In this document: one piece after another, positions 8,244 through 16,544 of the stretch
Layout of the letters: every line of letters begins with the position of its first letter
Numbering within the stretch: position 1 is the first letter of the stretch
Assembly (NCBI GenBank): GCA_050945815.1
Contig: JBMNTQ010000002.1
Location: 1 to 44,636, forward strand
Length of the DNA: 44,636 nucleotides
Source of the DNA: JBMNTQ01 sp050945815
GTDB lineage: Bacteria > Bacillota > Clostridia > Christensenellales > JBMNTQ01
Direction of reading: 5' to 3'
Program-made: the position numbers and the translations under genes
The notes under the pieces: generated by a model
What the model was told of the DNA's origin: nothing
The model's input: the letters and a program-made list of their open reading frames with translations, nothing else
The model's database searches: none

Positions 8244-8891
8244 TTAGGTTGAAACAGGACTGTCCGGCAGGAGAATGGTGTGCTGGGGGAGCGTTGCTGC
8301 GTCTACGATGAATTCGTTGGGCGCTTTCTTGATGTCCCAGCCGTCCATGGCTTGCAAAAAGCTGTCTGCATCGCTGATGTCGAAGGTCAGGTCCGCTGTT
8401 TTATAGTGCATGGGAATGACCACGGCAGGGGAGAGCTTGTCCACTGTGTCTTTTGCGCCGGCAGCATCGATGGTGAACACGCCGCCCACCGGCACCAGCA
8501 GCACATCGACTTTGCCGATGGAGGCGGCTAGAGCTTCGTTTAGGGGATGTCCTAAATCGCCGCAATGGCATATGTTGAGGCCGTCTACCGAGATGTTGTA
8601 GACTATGTTTTGGCCGCGCTTTGTGCCTTTTTCTTCATCGTGGAACGTGGGTGTGCCAAAAAAGGTGAAGCTGCCTACTTTTGTTTCGCCGCTTTGGGTG
8701 ACTTTGACAAAGTCGCCCTGGACGGCGGAAAAGTGGTTGTGGTCGAAATGGTCGTGGCTGCTGCTCACAATGTTTGCAGGATAGTGGGGCAGCGGATAGC
8801 CTACGGTTTCGTCGAAAGGGTCTGTGATGAGAACGGAGCCGTCCTGTGCTGTTATCATGAAGCAGGAATGCCCCAGCCATCGAATTTTCAT
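8244..8891 (-). CDS. Metallo-beta-lactamase-fold metal-dependent hydrolase (UlaG/UPF0173-like)
   Basis: 215 residues. The ATG is preceded by AGGAGG. It opens with IRWLGHSCFMI, typical of UlaG/UPF0173 proteins, and has the metal-binding HDHFDH at about 46-51, then HCGDLGH and a late IPMHYKT. These give the His/Asp ligand set of the metallo-beta-lactamase fold. Relatives include L-ascorbate-6-phosphate lactonase, but most close homologues have no known substrate and no ascorbate genes are nearby, so no reaction is assigned. It lies 40 nt after the DUF1934 gene on the same strand and is probably co-transcribed. Confidence 0.88.
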   Translation of the reverse strand: MKIRWLGHSCFMITAQDGSVLITDPFDETVGYPLPHYPANIVSSSHDHFDHNHFSAVQGDFVKVTQSGETKVGSFTFFGTPTFHDEEKGTKRGQNIVYNISVDGLNICHCGDLGHPLNEALAASIGKVDVLLVPVGGVFTIDAAGAKDTVDKLSPAVVIPMHYKTADLTFDISDADSFLQAMDGWDIKKAPNEFIVDAATLPQHTILLPDSPVST

Positions 8892-8931
8892 AAAGCATAC
8901 CTCCTGATGTTATTTCTATGGTGCAGAAGAG

Positions 8932-9363
8932 TTAGGCCAGCGAGCATTCGCCGCTTTTGAAGTTGACCAATATCTGATTTAAGGTTTCTTCGCCGGATAG
9001 GTCCAGCTTGTATTCCAGGTCGAGACGGCCGCTGTTGTCGTCGAAGAAAAAATCCATGTGGGTGGGAAACATGCCTACCTGGACGTCGCCTAACGGCGTT
9101 GCGTAGCTGCCTAAAAAGAAATGGCCGTTTTTGAACACGAAATGGGAGTTGAAGGTTCCTTCCCGCGCCATAGTGACTGTGTTGTCTTGGACGCGCAGGG
9201 TGGTGGTGGTGCCTTCCATGCCGGACAGCGCCGACTCTTGGTATTGGAGCACATAGGCGTCGCCGTCTTTATAGTAGTTGCCTTCGGTGATGAGTTCGAC
9301 AACGTCGTCGTCTTGGTCGGTGTAGCGGTTGCCTATAATGGAAAGCATAACCTTTTTTTTCAT
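8932..9363 (-). CDS. DUF1934 domain protein (YwiB-like beta-barrel)
   Basis: 143 residues, almost entirely predicted beta strands, with the DUF1934 pattern of an N-terminal charged strand, a glycine-rich middle and the GDVQVGMFPTHMDF segment. The family resembles a lipocalin-type barrel of unknown function. The ATG at 9363 follows AAAGGGG. In Bacillus the homologue (ywiB) sits in the argS-rpoE-pyrG neighbourhood, and here it is two genes from pyrG, so the context is conserved. A promoter lies at 9455-9427. Confidence 0.85.
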   Translation of the reverse strand: MKKKVMLSIIGNRYTDQDDDVVELITEGNYYKDGDAYVLQYQESALSGMEGTTTTLRVQDNTVTMAREGTFNSHFVFKNGHFFLGSYATPLGDVQVGMFPTHMDFFFDDNSGRLDLEYKLDLSGEETLNQILVNFKSGECSLA

Positions 9364-9426
9364 AGTAGATGATTCGCCCCTTTAAAAAAATCCATAACAC
9401 TGCGGCTTAGCCGCTGTTCTAAAAAG

Positions 9427-9455
9427 AGTGTAGCATATTTACCGTGCGGCTACAA
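9427..9455 (-). promoter_or_regulatory. Promoter for the DUF1934-hydrolase pair
   Basis: Minus strand: TTGTAG (9455-9450), a 17-nt spacer, TACACT (9432-9427), about 60 nt before the DUF1934 start. Confidence 0.5.
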
Positions 9456-9506
9456 ATTGTAACAATAGGAAAATACGAAAAAATATGACAGCGGTAAGGC
9501 TTTGTA

Positions 9507-10460
9507 TCAGCTTACCACAAACGGACAGGGCTGGCCGCTGAGCACGGCAATTAGATTATCCACCGACATCATAGCCATGCTGTCCATCGCTTCTGTGGTA
9601 TGGGCGCCGGTATGCGGCGTGGCGATGACATTGGGCAGACGCAGCAGCGGATTGTCTTGGGGCGGTTCTGTGGAAAAGGCATCCAGCCCAAGACCGCCTA
9701 GCTTGCCGTTCAGCAGCGCCTGGTAGGCCGCAGCTTCATCGATGAGACCGCCGCGGGCCGTGTTGATTAGCACGGCGCCTTGCTTCATGGAATCGATGGC
9801 GGCGGCGTTGATTAGGTTGCGGGTTTGGTCTGTGACCGGCAGATGCAGAGTAATGAAATCGGATTGTTTGAACAGGCTGCTGAGTTCGACCAGCTCGCAG
9901 CCATGGGCTGCAGCCGTTTCGGCAGAGACGAAGGGATCGTAGGCCAGGGTTTTCATGGAGAACCCGGCGGCGCGTTGTGCGACCGCTTTGCCTACAGAGC
10001 CGAAGCCTAGGATGCCTAAGGTTTTGCCGTAGAGCTCGACCCCGTACCGGCGCGGCCATCGGCCGTCCTTGACCTGCTGATTGAGCACGCAGATGTTGCG
10101 GCAGGCGCAGAGCAGGAGGCCGAATGTTAAGTCTGCTACGGCTTGGGTATTGGCACCGGGGGTGTTGGTGACGGTGATGCCTTTGCGTTTTGCGGCGGCA
10201 ACATCCACCCGCTCGTAGCCTACGCCGTAGCGAGAGATGGCTTTCAGCGTGGCAGGCGCCTTTTCGATGACTTCTTTTGTGATGAAATCCAGGCCGGCAA
10301 TGTAGCCGTCTACCCCTTGGAGCACGGGGAGGATTTCGTCTGGCTGCATGGGACGGCCATATGGGTTGACGACCACTTCTTCGGCAAAGGAACGGAGCTT
10401 TTTGCCGGCCGGTGAATCCAGGCGGTTGGCGAAGGACGTTGCACTGACGAGTATTTTCAC
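9507..10460 (-). CDS. NAD-dependent D-2-hydroxyacid dehydrogenase (phosphoglycerate dehydrogenase-like)
   Basis: 317 residues from a GTG at 10460 with AAGGGG upstream; two in-frame ATGs further up lack good sites. The Rossmann motif GFGSVG is at 152-157. The catalytic trio of the family is present: Arg236 in NTARGG, Glu265 in DAFSTEPP and His283 in TPHTGAH. It lacks the C-terminal ACT domain of long SerA, so it is a short-form 3-phosphoglycerate dehydrogenase, hydroxypyruvate reductase or related enzyme. No serine pathway gene is adjacent. It is separated from the DUF1934 gene by a promoter and probably forms its own unit. Confidence 0.88.
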   Translation of the reverse strand: MKILVSATSFANRLDSPAGKKLRSFAEEVVVNPYGRPMQPDEILPVLQGVDGYIAGLDFITKEVIEKAPATLKAISRYGVGYERVDVAAAKRKGITVTNTPGANTQAVADLTFGLLLCACRNICVLNQQVKDGRWPRRYGVELYGKTLGILGFGSVGKAVAQRAAGFSMKTLAYDPFVSAETAAAHGCELVELSSLFKQSDFITLHLPVTDQTRNLINAAAIDSMKQGAVLINTARGGLIDEAAAYQALLNGKLGGLGLDAFSTEPPQDNPLLRLPNVIATPHTGAHTTEAMDSMAMMSVDNLIAVLSGQPCPFVVS

Positions 10461-10553
10461 AGATAATCCCCTTTTCATGTACTGCATTTTCTTCAGTATA
10501 ACAAATCGCTGGGGAAAAAAGAACAGGCGTACGGAAAAAGATAGCGGACGAAG

Positions 10554-10594
10554 ATTAAAAAGGGAAAGGGCCGCGCTTATGCGGCCTTTTCCCT
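10554..10594 (-). terminator. Intrinsic terminator after ribU
   Basis: Minus strand: AGGGAAA and GGCCGC arms pair with GCGGCC and TTTCCCT (10594 to 10561), followed by TTTTAATC (10560-10553). It ends the ribU transcript before the dehydrogenase gene. Confidence 0.85.
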
Positions 10595-10637
10595 AGCGTT
10601 ATGAGTATGGTTTGTAGACAGGTAATAGACGATTGTG

Positions 10638-11207
10638 TTAGCGGGTTTGCTCGGTCTTTAGCTTTTTACAGGCCACATCGGTTTTTAGAAGCGAGGAGAC
10701 TGTTTTGTAGACCATGAACGTGACCGCACCGTTGAGCCCGGCTTTAATCAGGTTGAACGGCAGGATAACCGGGAAGAGCATACCCGTGATGGCTTCTACA
10801 GGCATACCTGTAAACAGCGGGGTGATGATCAGATTGGCGCCTGCCATGACGATCGTCATGGCTAGGGTGCCCAAGACAAGGGCAAAGGCGGCGTTGGCGC
10901 GGGTTTTCTTGCGGCGATAGACGTTGCCTGCTACCAGCACATAGGCGCCGGTGGCTACGATGTGCATCAGGATGCCGTAGACGCCGCTGCCTGCGCTGAC
11001 CGTTATCCCTTGGATGACCGAGGCGATGATGGTGAGGACCAGGCCGGCCAAGGGGCCAAAGGCGAAGGTGCCCACCAGGATCGGGATGTCTGCCGGGTCG
11101 TACTCGAGGTAGGGGGCGGCAGGGAAAATCGGGAAGTGTACCAGCCACACCAGCAGCACGGACAGCGCTGCGAACATGGCCATGGTTGTGAGTTTCTTGG
11201 TTGTCAT
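10638..11207 (-). CDS. ribU: ECF transporter S-component for riboflavin
   Basis: 189 residues with about five or six hydrophobic helices. It has the RibU-type N-terminus (MTTKKLTTMAMFAALSVLL) and the LEYDPADIPILVGTFAFGP segment characteristic of riboflavin S-components. It binds riboflavin with high affinity and works with a shared EcfT/EcfA/EcfA' energising module, which is not in this window. The ATG follows AGGAGG. The FMN riboswitch directly upstream independently supports flavin specificity. It is a single-gene transcription unit between its riboswitch and the terminator at 10594. Confidence 0.93.
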   Translation of the reverse strand: MTTKKLTTMAMFAALSVLLVWLVHFPIFPAAPYLEYDPADIPILVGTFAFGPLAGLVLTIIASVIQGITVSAGSGVYGILMHIVATGAYVLVAGNVYRRKKTRANAAFALVLGTLAMTIVMAGANLIITPLFTGMPVEAITGMLFPVILPFNLIKAGLNGAVTFMVYKTVSSLLKTDVACKKLKTEQTR

Positions 11208-11231
11208 AGAACAAACCTCCTGTTTTTGATA

Positions 11232-11269
11232 GGAAAAAACACCTGTAAGACTTATGTCGTTCAGGTGTT
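11232..11269 (-). terminator. Intrinsic terminator of the FMN riboswitch
   Basis: Minus strand: AACACCTG (11269-11262) pairs with CAGGTGTT (11245-11238), followed by TTTTT. It lies between the FMN aptamer and the ribU start, as expected of an expression platform. Confidence 0.85.
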
Positions 11270-11297
11270 AAATATCAGAACGGAGGTGATGATTTTC

Positions 11298-11420
11298 AAC
11301 ACATCTTCTTTCATCCAGACTGTACTGTCGGTACCGGAAATGAACCGGTTCGGCAACCGAATGGCCGCTCGCGGACTTTAACCGCCGGTCGGGAATTTCA
11401 CCCTGCCCTGAAGACATACG
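11298..11420 (-). promoter_or_regulatory. FMN riboswitch (RFN element)
   Basis: The minus strand shows the RFN core: CTTCAGGGCAGGGTGAAATT, CCCGACCGGCGGT, AAGTCCGCGAGC, and the closing GGATGAAAGAAGATG that pairs with the 5' GTATGTCTTC. FMN binding should promote the terminator downstream and shut off ribU. Confidence 0.96.
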
Positions 11421-11443
11421 CTATTTGTATTTTTTCACTTATT

Positions 11444-11472
11444 ATTATAAAGCATTGTTAAAATAAAAGCAA
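11444..11472 (-). promoter_or_regulatory. ribU promoter
   Basis: Minus strand: TTGCTT (11472-11467), a 17-nt spacer, TATAAT (11449-11444). The -35 lies in the T-tract side of the terminator of the upstream activase gene, so the two units are packed tightly. Confidence 0.7.
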
Positions 11473-11505
11473 GGGCCAACTTCGGTTTTTTTGAAACGGC
11501 CCTTG
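11470..11505 (-). terminator. Intrinsic terminator after the giant activase gene
   Basis: Minus strand: CAAGGGCC (11505-11498) pairs with GGCCCTTG (11477-11470), followed by CTTTTATTTT. It lies immediately after the stop codon at 11513. Confidence 0.85.
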
Positions 11506-11512
11506 TCTTTGC

Positions 11513-14500
11513 TTAACTAATATCTTTTTCCGCATGGGGAGCGGCCTTATCCTTGCCCAAATTCTCAAAGGCACTGTAGATCATTAGTTTGATGCGGTTG
11601 AGTTGGTTGACTTCGCTGGCCCCGGGGTCATAGTCTACCGGCACGATGTTGGCGGCGGGGTATAGGCGCCGGATTTCCCGGATCATGCCTTTGCCTGTAA
11701 CATGGTTGGGCAGACAGGCGAAAGGTTGGACGCAGATGATGTTGGGGGTGCCGCTTCGAATAAGCTCGATCATCTCGGCTGTGAGCAGCCAGCCTTCGCC
11801 GGTGGTGTTGCCGATGGATAGAACCTCTTGGGCGTATTGCCCTAATTGGCGGATGGATACCGGCGGATGGAAGTGGGTGCTTTGGCTGAGGGCTTTTTTC
11901 ATATGGCGGCGGTAGAATTCGACCAGCGAAATGGCCAGATTGCCGCCGATGGCGCTCCAGACGCTTTTGCCTAGGTAGCGGTGTTTGAAGTTGGTATTGT
12001 ACAGGCCATACAGGAAGAAATCCACCAGGCCGGGCACGACGCATTCGCCGCCTTCTTCCATGATCATGTCTGCTACATGGTTGTTGGCAGTGGGGTGGAA
12101 TTTGACTAAAATCTCGCCTACAACGCCTACCTGGGGTTTGATTTGGCCCGTTGTTTCAATGGCGTCGAAATCCGCCGTAATGGCGTAGAGGGCTTTTTTG
12201 AAGCCTGTGTAGTTGCCCTTGCGTACAATTTCCAGCAGGCGGGGACGCCACGTTTCATAGAGGGCGGAAACACAGCCCTGCTTGACTTCGTAGGGCTTCA
12301 TTTTTAGCATGACGTTCATGAAAAGATCGCCTATGACAATAGACATAATGGCCCGGTGGGCCAGACCCAAGGTGAGCTTGAAACCGGGGTTTTTTTCTAG
12401 GCCGGCGGTGTTGAGGGACACCACTGCCACCTGCGGGTAGCCCGCTTCTTTTAGGGCTTTTCGCAAGAAGGCGATGTAGTTGGTGGCCCGGCAGCCGCCG
12501 CCGGTTTGCGTGATGAGCACCGACGTGGAATCCGGATCCCACTTGCCGCTTAAAAAGGCGTTGACAATTTGGCCCACCACGATGATGCAGGGGTAGCAGG
12601 CGTCGTTGTTGACATATTTGAGGCCGGAATCGATGTCGTCCTGCCCGACCTTTTCCAGGATGACGACGTCGTAGCCCATGGGCTGAAAGGCTTCTTGCAG
12701 GAATTCGAAATGGATGGGCGACATTTGCGGCGCGATTAGGGTATGGCGCTTGCGCATTTCTTTGGTGAATTTCTTGCGTACCCAGGCTACAGGCTCGAAG
12801 GGCAGCCGCGGTTCGTGGGTTTTGACTTTCTCGTCGATGGCGGCTTTCAAAGAGCGCAGGCGGATTTTCGCAGCGCCTAGGTTGTTGATTTCATCGATTT
12901 TCAGCAGGGTATAGATTTTGTGGCCGCCTTTTAGGATTTCTTCTACTTGATCGGTGGTGACGGCATCCAGACCGCAGCCGAAGGAATTGAGCTGAACAAG
13001 GTTTAGCCCCGGGGTTTTCGCTACGAAGGCTGCCGCTTGATACAGGCGGGTATGGTAGGCCCATTGGTCGACCGCGCGCAACGGCCGCAACAACTTTCCA
13101 AGGCCCGCTACGCTGTCTTCGGTTAGGACGGCCATGCCGTAGCCTGTGATGATGGAGGGGATGCCGTGGTGAATCTCCGGGTCGATGTGGTAGGGGCGGC
13201 CGCCTAAGACAATGCCTTGGGCGCCGTTTTCCTCCATCCATTTAAGCGCCAGACGGCCTTGGCGGCTGATATCTTGTTTGAAATGGGCTTGTTCTTTGTA
13301 GGCGGCGCGTACGGATCGGGCTGCCTGTGAGCGGGTGATGCCGAAGCGCTTGAATTCGTCATAGACCCGCTGGATCATTTTCGGCTTATTGTCTAGGGCG
13401 AAGAAAGGGTTCATGAACAGGACACCGTCCTCGCGCAGGGCATCCATGTTGTTGCGGATGGCCTCGGGGTAGGAGGTGACGATGGGACAATTGTAGTTGT
13501 TGTCCGCTTCTTTGAACTCTTTTTGTTCGTAGACGACGCAAGGATAGAAGATGGTGCGGATTCCTTGCTGAAGCAGATCTGCAACATGGCCATGGGTAAG
13601 CTTGGCCGGGTAGCATACGCTTTCTGAGGGGATGGTTTCCATGCCTAATTCATAGAGGGTTTTATCCGAGCGGCCGGACAGGCGCACCGAGAACCCCAAG
13701 CTGGTGAGCATGGTGTGCCAGAAGGGGTAGTTTTCGTAGATGTTCAGCGCCCGGGGAATACCGATTTCTCCTAAGGGAGCCTGTTCTTTTGGCAGGGAAG
13801 GATAGGAGAACAGCCGCTTGTATTTGTAGGCAAAAAGGTCCGGCACGTCGTTTTGTGTGGTAGGGGCCCCTGAGCCCAGTTCGCAGCGGTTGCCGGAGAT
13901 AAAGCGGCGGTTGCCGTCGAAGGTGGACACCGTAAGCTGGCAATGGTTGGTACAGCGCTTGCACCGGGCCATCTTGCTGGAGGAGGTAAAGGAAGCTACT
14001 TGAGCGGAGGTTAGGATGGTGGATACAGCGCTTGACGAGGAATTGGAACGGGCAACCAGCGCTGCGCCGAAAGCGCCCATCAAATGGGCGATATCCGGGC
14101 GCACCACTTCGCGGCCAAGCTCTTGCTCGAGGGTGCGCAACAGCGCGTTGTTTTTGAAGGTTCCCCCCTGCACCACGACATGTTCGCCCAGCGCTTCGGG
14201 GCTTTTGATTTTCACAACTTTATAGAGGGCGTTCTTTATGACGGAATAGGAGAGCCCGGCAGAGATATCCCCTACGCTGGCCCCTTCTTTTTGCGCCTGC
14301 TTGACGCGGCTATTCATAAAGACTGTGCATCGGCTGCCCAAATCTACGGGGCTTTTCGCAAAGAGCGCTTCTTTGGCGAAGCTGGGAGCGTCGTAGCCGA
14401 GGGATTGGGCAAAGGTTTCGATGAAGCTACCGCAGCCGGAGGAACAGGCTTCGTTTAGCATGATGTTGTCTACGGCACCGTCTTTTATGTGTAGGCACTT

Positions 14501-15787
14501 CATATCTTGTCCGCCGATGTCCATAATGAAGCTGACATTTTTGTTGAAATACCGGGCGGCAGTGAAATGGGCGATGGTTTCTACCTCGCCGTAGTCTGCC
14601 ATGAGTGCGGCTTTGAGGAGATTCTCGCCGTAGCCGGTGGTGCAGGCGCCGCCAATGTAGGCGTCGCAGGGCAGTTTGTCATAGATTTCCCGCAGGATTT
14701 GCAGCGCGGCGGCTATGGGGTTGCCCTGATTGCTGGAATAGTAGGAATAGAGAATCCGGCCCAGGCGGTCGATCAGCACGGCCTTGATGGTGGTGCTGCC
14801 GGCATCGAGGCCTAGGTAGCAAGGGCCCAAGGCTTCGCTGATATTTGCTTGTTTGGCTTTGTGTTGGGCGTGGCGATTTTTGAAAGCGAAATAATCCTCT
14901 TGGTTTTCAAAAAGCGGCGACAGTCTGCGGGTTTCTTGCTCGGGATCGCTTGCGTCTTTTAATCTGTCCGGTAACGAGGAGAGCAAGAAGGGCTCGCTTT
15001 GCAAGGGCTGGTCCTGCGCCATCAGCGCAGCGCCCAATGCTACGAAAACATGGGCTTTTTCTGGGTGGATGATGTTTTCGCTTTTTAAATCCAGGGTTTC
15101 GATAAAGCGGGCACGCAGTTGATCGAGGTAATGGAGCGGACCGCCCAAAAAAGCCACATTGCCCCGTATGGGACGGCCGCAGGCCAGCCCGGATATGGTT
15201 TGGTTGACGACCGATTGAAAAATGGAGGCAGCAATATCCTCGTGGGCTGCGCCTTCGTTTAAGAGGGGTTGTACGTCGGTTTTCGCAAACACGCCGCAGC
15301 GGGCGGCTATGGGGTAGATGGTTTGGTAGGAGGCGGCCATACGATTCAGCCCTTGAGGATCGGTGTTGAGCAGGGAGGCCATTTGGTCGATGAAGGCGCC
15401 GGTGCCGCCGGCGCAGGTGCCGTTCATGCGCTGCTCTAAGGTGGGCTTCATGTAGGTGATCTTGGCGTCTTCGCCGCCTAGTTCCAGCACGACATCCGTT
15501 TCGGGCATGTAGCGTTGTACCGCACGGGAAGCAGCGACCACTTCCTGGACGAAGGGCAGCCCCAACAGCCGGGACGCGCTTAAACCGCCAGAGCCTGTGA
15601 CAGAGGCTTTGACCTTGCAGTCCGGATATTGACGCGCTACTTCCTCGAACAAGACATGCAGCGTTCCTTTAATGTCGGAAAGATGTCGAGAGTAGCTCTC
15701 GTATTGGATGGTGTGCTGCTGATCCAGCAAGACCAGCTTGACTGTAGTGGAGCCAACATCTAGCCCCAGAGTAAATGTTTGCGGCAT
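11513..15787 (-). CDS. Giant 2-hydroxyacyl-CoA dehydratase activase-like protein (two BcrAD ATPase domains, DUF2229 and a dehydratase-like tail)
   Basis: 1424 residues. Two ASKHA/BcrAD-type ATPase domains lie in tandem: phosphate-1 motifs GLDVGSTTVK at 8-17 and GLDAGSTTIK near 324, with glycine-rich Cys motifs NGTCAGGTGAF (about 130) and SSGCGSF (about 450). A Cys-rich linker CKRCTNHC follows, then DUF2229 from about 675 with conserved cysteines. A C-terminal part from about 1018 resembles the HgdB/HgdC dehydratase family, with Cys in NDACYPC and TQTGGGCRATNY. Stand-alone activases (about 260 residues) use ATP and a 4Fe-4S cluster to inject an electron into 2-hydroxyacyl-CoA dehydratases. This fused form is widespread in anaerobes but its substrate is unknown. 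It is monocistronic, with its own promoter (15863-15835) and terminator; no dehydratase subunit genes adjoin it. Confidence 0.9.
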   Translation of the reverse strand: MPQTFTLGLDVGSTTVKLVLLDQQHTIQYESYSRHLSDIKGTLHVLFEEVARQYPDCKVKASVTGSGGLSASRLLGLPFVQEVVAASRAVQRYMPETDVVLELGGEDAKITYMKPTLEQRMNGTCAGGTGAFIDQMASLLNTDPQGLNRMAASYQTIYPIAARCGVFAKTDVQPLLNEGAAHEDIAASIFQSVVNQTISGLACGRPIRGNVAFLGGPLHYLDQLRARFIETLDLKSENIIHPEKAHVFVALGAALMAQDQPLQSEPFLLSSLPDRLKDASDPEQETRRLSPLFENQEDYFAFKNRHAQHKAKQANISEALGPCYLGLDAGSTTIKAVLIDRLGRILYSYYSSNQGNPIAAALQILREIYDKLPCDAYIGGACTTGYGENLLKAALMADYGEVETIAHFTAARYFNKNVSFIMDIGGQDMKCLHIKDGAVDNIMLNEACSSGCGSFIETFAQSLGYDAPSFAKEALFAKSPVDLGSRCTVFMNSRVKQAQKEGASVGDISAGLSYSVIKNALYKVVKIKSPEALGEHVVVQGGTFKNNALLRTLEQELGREVVRPDIAHLMGAFGAALVARSNSSSSAVSTILTSAQVASFTSSSKMARCKRCTNHCQLTVSTFDGNRRFISGNRCELGSGAPTTQNDVPDLFAYKYKRLFSYPSLPKEQAPLGEIGIPRALNIYENYPFWHTMLTSLGFSVRLSGRSDKTLYELGMETIPSESVCYPAKLTHGHVADLLQQGIRTIFYPCVVYEQKEFKEADNNYNCPIVTSYPEAIRNNMDALREDGVLFMNPFFALDNKPKMIQRVYDEFKRFGITRSQAARSVRAAYKEQAHFKQDISRQGRLALKWMEENGAQGIVLGGRPYHIDPEIHHGIPSIITGYGMAVLTEDSVAGLGKLLRPLRAVDQWAYHTRLYQAAAFVAKTPGLNLVQLNSFGCGLDAVTTDQVEEILKGGHKIYTLLKIDEINNLGAAKIRLRSLKAAIDEKVKTHEPRLPFEPVAWVRKKFTKEMRKRHTLIAPQMSPIHFEFLQEAFQPMGYDVVILEKVGQDDIDSGLKYVNNDACYPCIIVVGQIVNAFLSGKWDPDSTSVLITQTGGGCRATNYIAFLRKALKEAGYPQVAVVSLNTAGLEKNPGFKLTLGLAHRAIMSIVIGDLFMNVMLKMKPYEVKQGCVSALYETWRPRLLEIVRKGNYTGFKKALYAITADFDAIETTGQIKPQVGVVGEILVKFHPTANNHVADMIMEEGGECVVPGLVDFFLYGLYNTNFKHRYLGKSVWSAIGGNLAISLVEFYRRHMKKALSQSTHFHPPVSIRQLGQYAQEVLSIGNTTGEGWLLTAEMIELIRSGTPNIICVQPFACLPNHVTGKGMIREIRRLYPAANIVPVDYDPGASEVNQLNRIKLMIYSAFENLGKDKAAPHAEKDIS

Positions 15788-15834
15788 AGTATAATCCCCT
15801 AAGTATTTAAAAAATAACTATAAATAGCTACAAT

Positions 15835-15863
15835 ATTATATCATTATCATAGTGGGAATGCAA
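15835..15863 (-). promoter_or_regulatory. Promoter of the giant activase gene
   Basis: Minus strand: TTGCAT (15863-15858), a 17-nt spacer, TATAAT (15840-15835), about 45 nt before the start codon. Between it and thpR (15864-16069) I see no gene on either strand. Confidence 0.75.
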
Positions 15864-16069
15864 AATATTGGAGAGAATTAGTGGGTATTGTGTGCTGTGG
15901 GGCGGACCGGCCTTGCTTATGCTTATGTTGGCGGTCTGTTTATAATACACAAAGGGGGAGATTTGTAGCTGTTTTGCCGCCGAATGGTTGCAATCCTGTG
16001 CTCGGTGGTGCAAAATAACGGTAGGGAGTTGGGTTTTATTGAGTGAGGGGTTTTTTAAAGGAGATTGCT

Positions 16070-16537
16070 TTGCGATTGTTTACCGCTCTGCTGCTGGATG
16101 AGAAAACCAAATCGGAGATTAGCTCGTTGAACCGCGGTTTTACAGGCGGGGATGTTACAAGAAAAGAGAACCTGCACAGCACGCTGAAATTTTTAGGGGA
16201 GCAGGATGGCGTGGCGGCTGATCGTGCGGCTGAGGCGTTGGAGACGGCGCGAGGCTATGGTACGTTATATTTGCGAACCGGGGCGTTGGGCACATGGGGC
16301 CGCAACCGGGATTTGGTTTACTGTGCGCTAAAGGATGGGACGGGCAGGCTGTTCGGCTTGTTTTCCCTGTTGGAGCAGGCGTTTTGCCGGCAGGGATTTC
16401 CCAAGGAAACCCGGCCGTATGTTCCGCATATTACCCTGTGCAGGCGTTATGTGGGGGCTTGTGCGCTGATGTGCAGCATACGGCAAAATGGCCGGATTTG
16501 CTACCGGCCCCTTTATACGGTGGAACTGGAGGGATAG
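16070..16537 (+). CDS. thpR: RNA 2',3'-cyclic phosphodiesterase (2H family)
   Basis: 155 residues from a TTG at 16070, chosen because AAAGGAG ends 6 nt before it; a GTG at 16043 in frame would add 9 residues. It carries both 2H phosphoesterase motifs, HSTLKFLG and HITLCRR, which supply the two catalytic His/Thr pairs. ThpR/LigT enzymes open 2',3'-cyclic phosphates at RNA ends to 2'-phosphates, and relatives act on ADP-ribose 1'',2''-cyclic phosphate. It is shorter than typical (180-190). It leads a plus-strand run with addB only 7 nt downstream, followed by addA, a macro-domain gene and a NYN-LOTUS gene. Confidence 0.88.
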   Translation: MRLFTALLLDEKTKSEISSLNRGFTGGDVTRKENLHSTLKFLGEQDGVAADRAAEALETARGYGTLYLRTGALGTWGRNRDLVYCALKDGTGRLFGLFSLLEQAFCRQGFPKETRPYVPHITLCRRYVGACALMCSIRQNGRICYRPLYTVELEG

Positions 16538-16544
16538 TTGTTTC

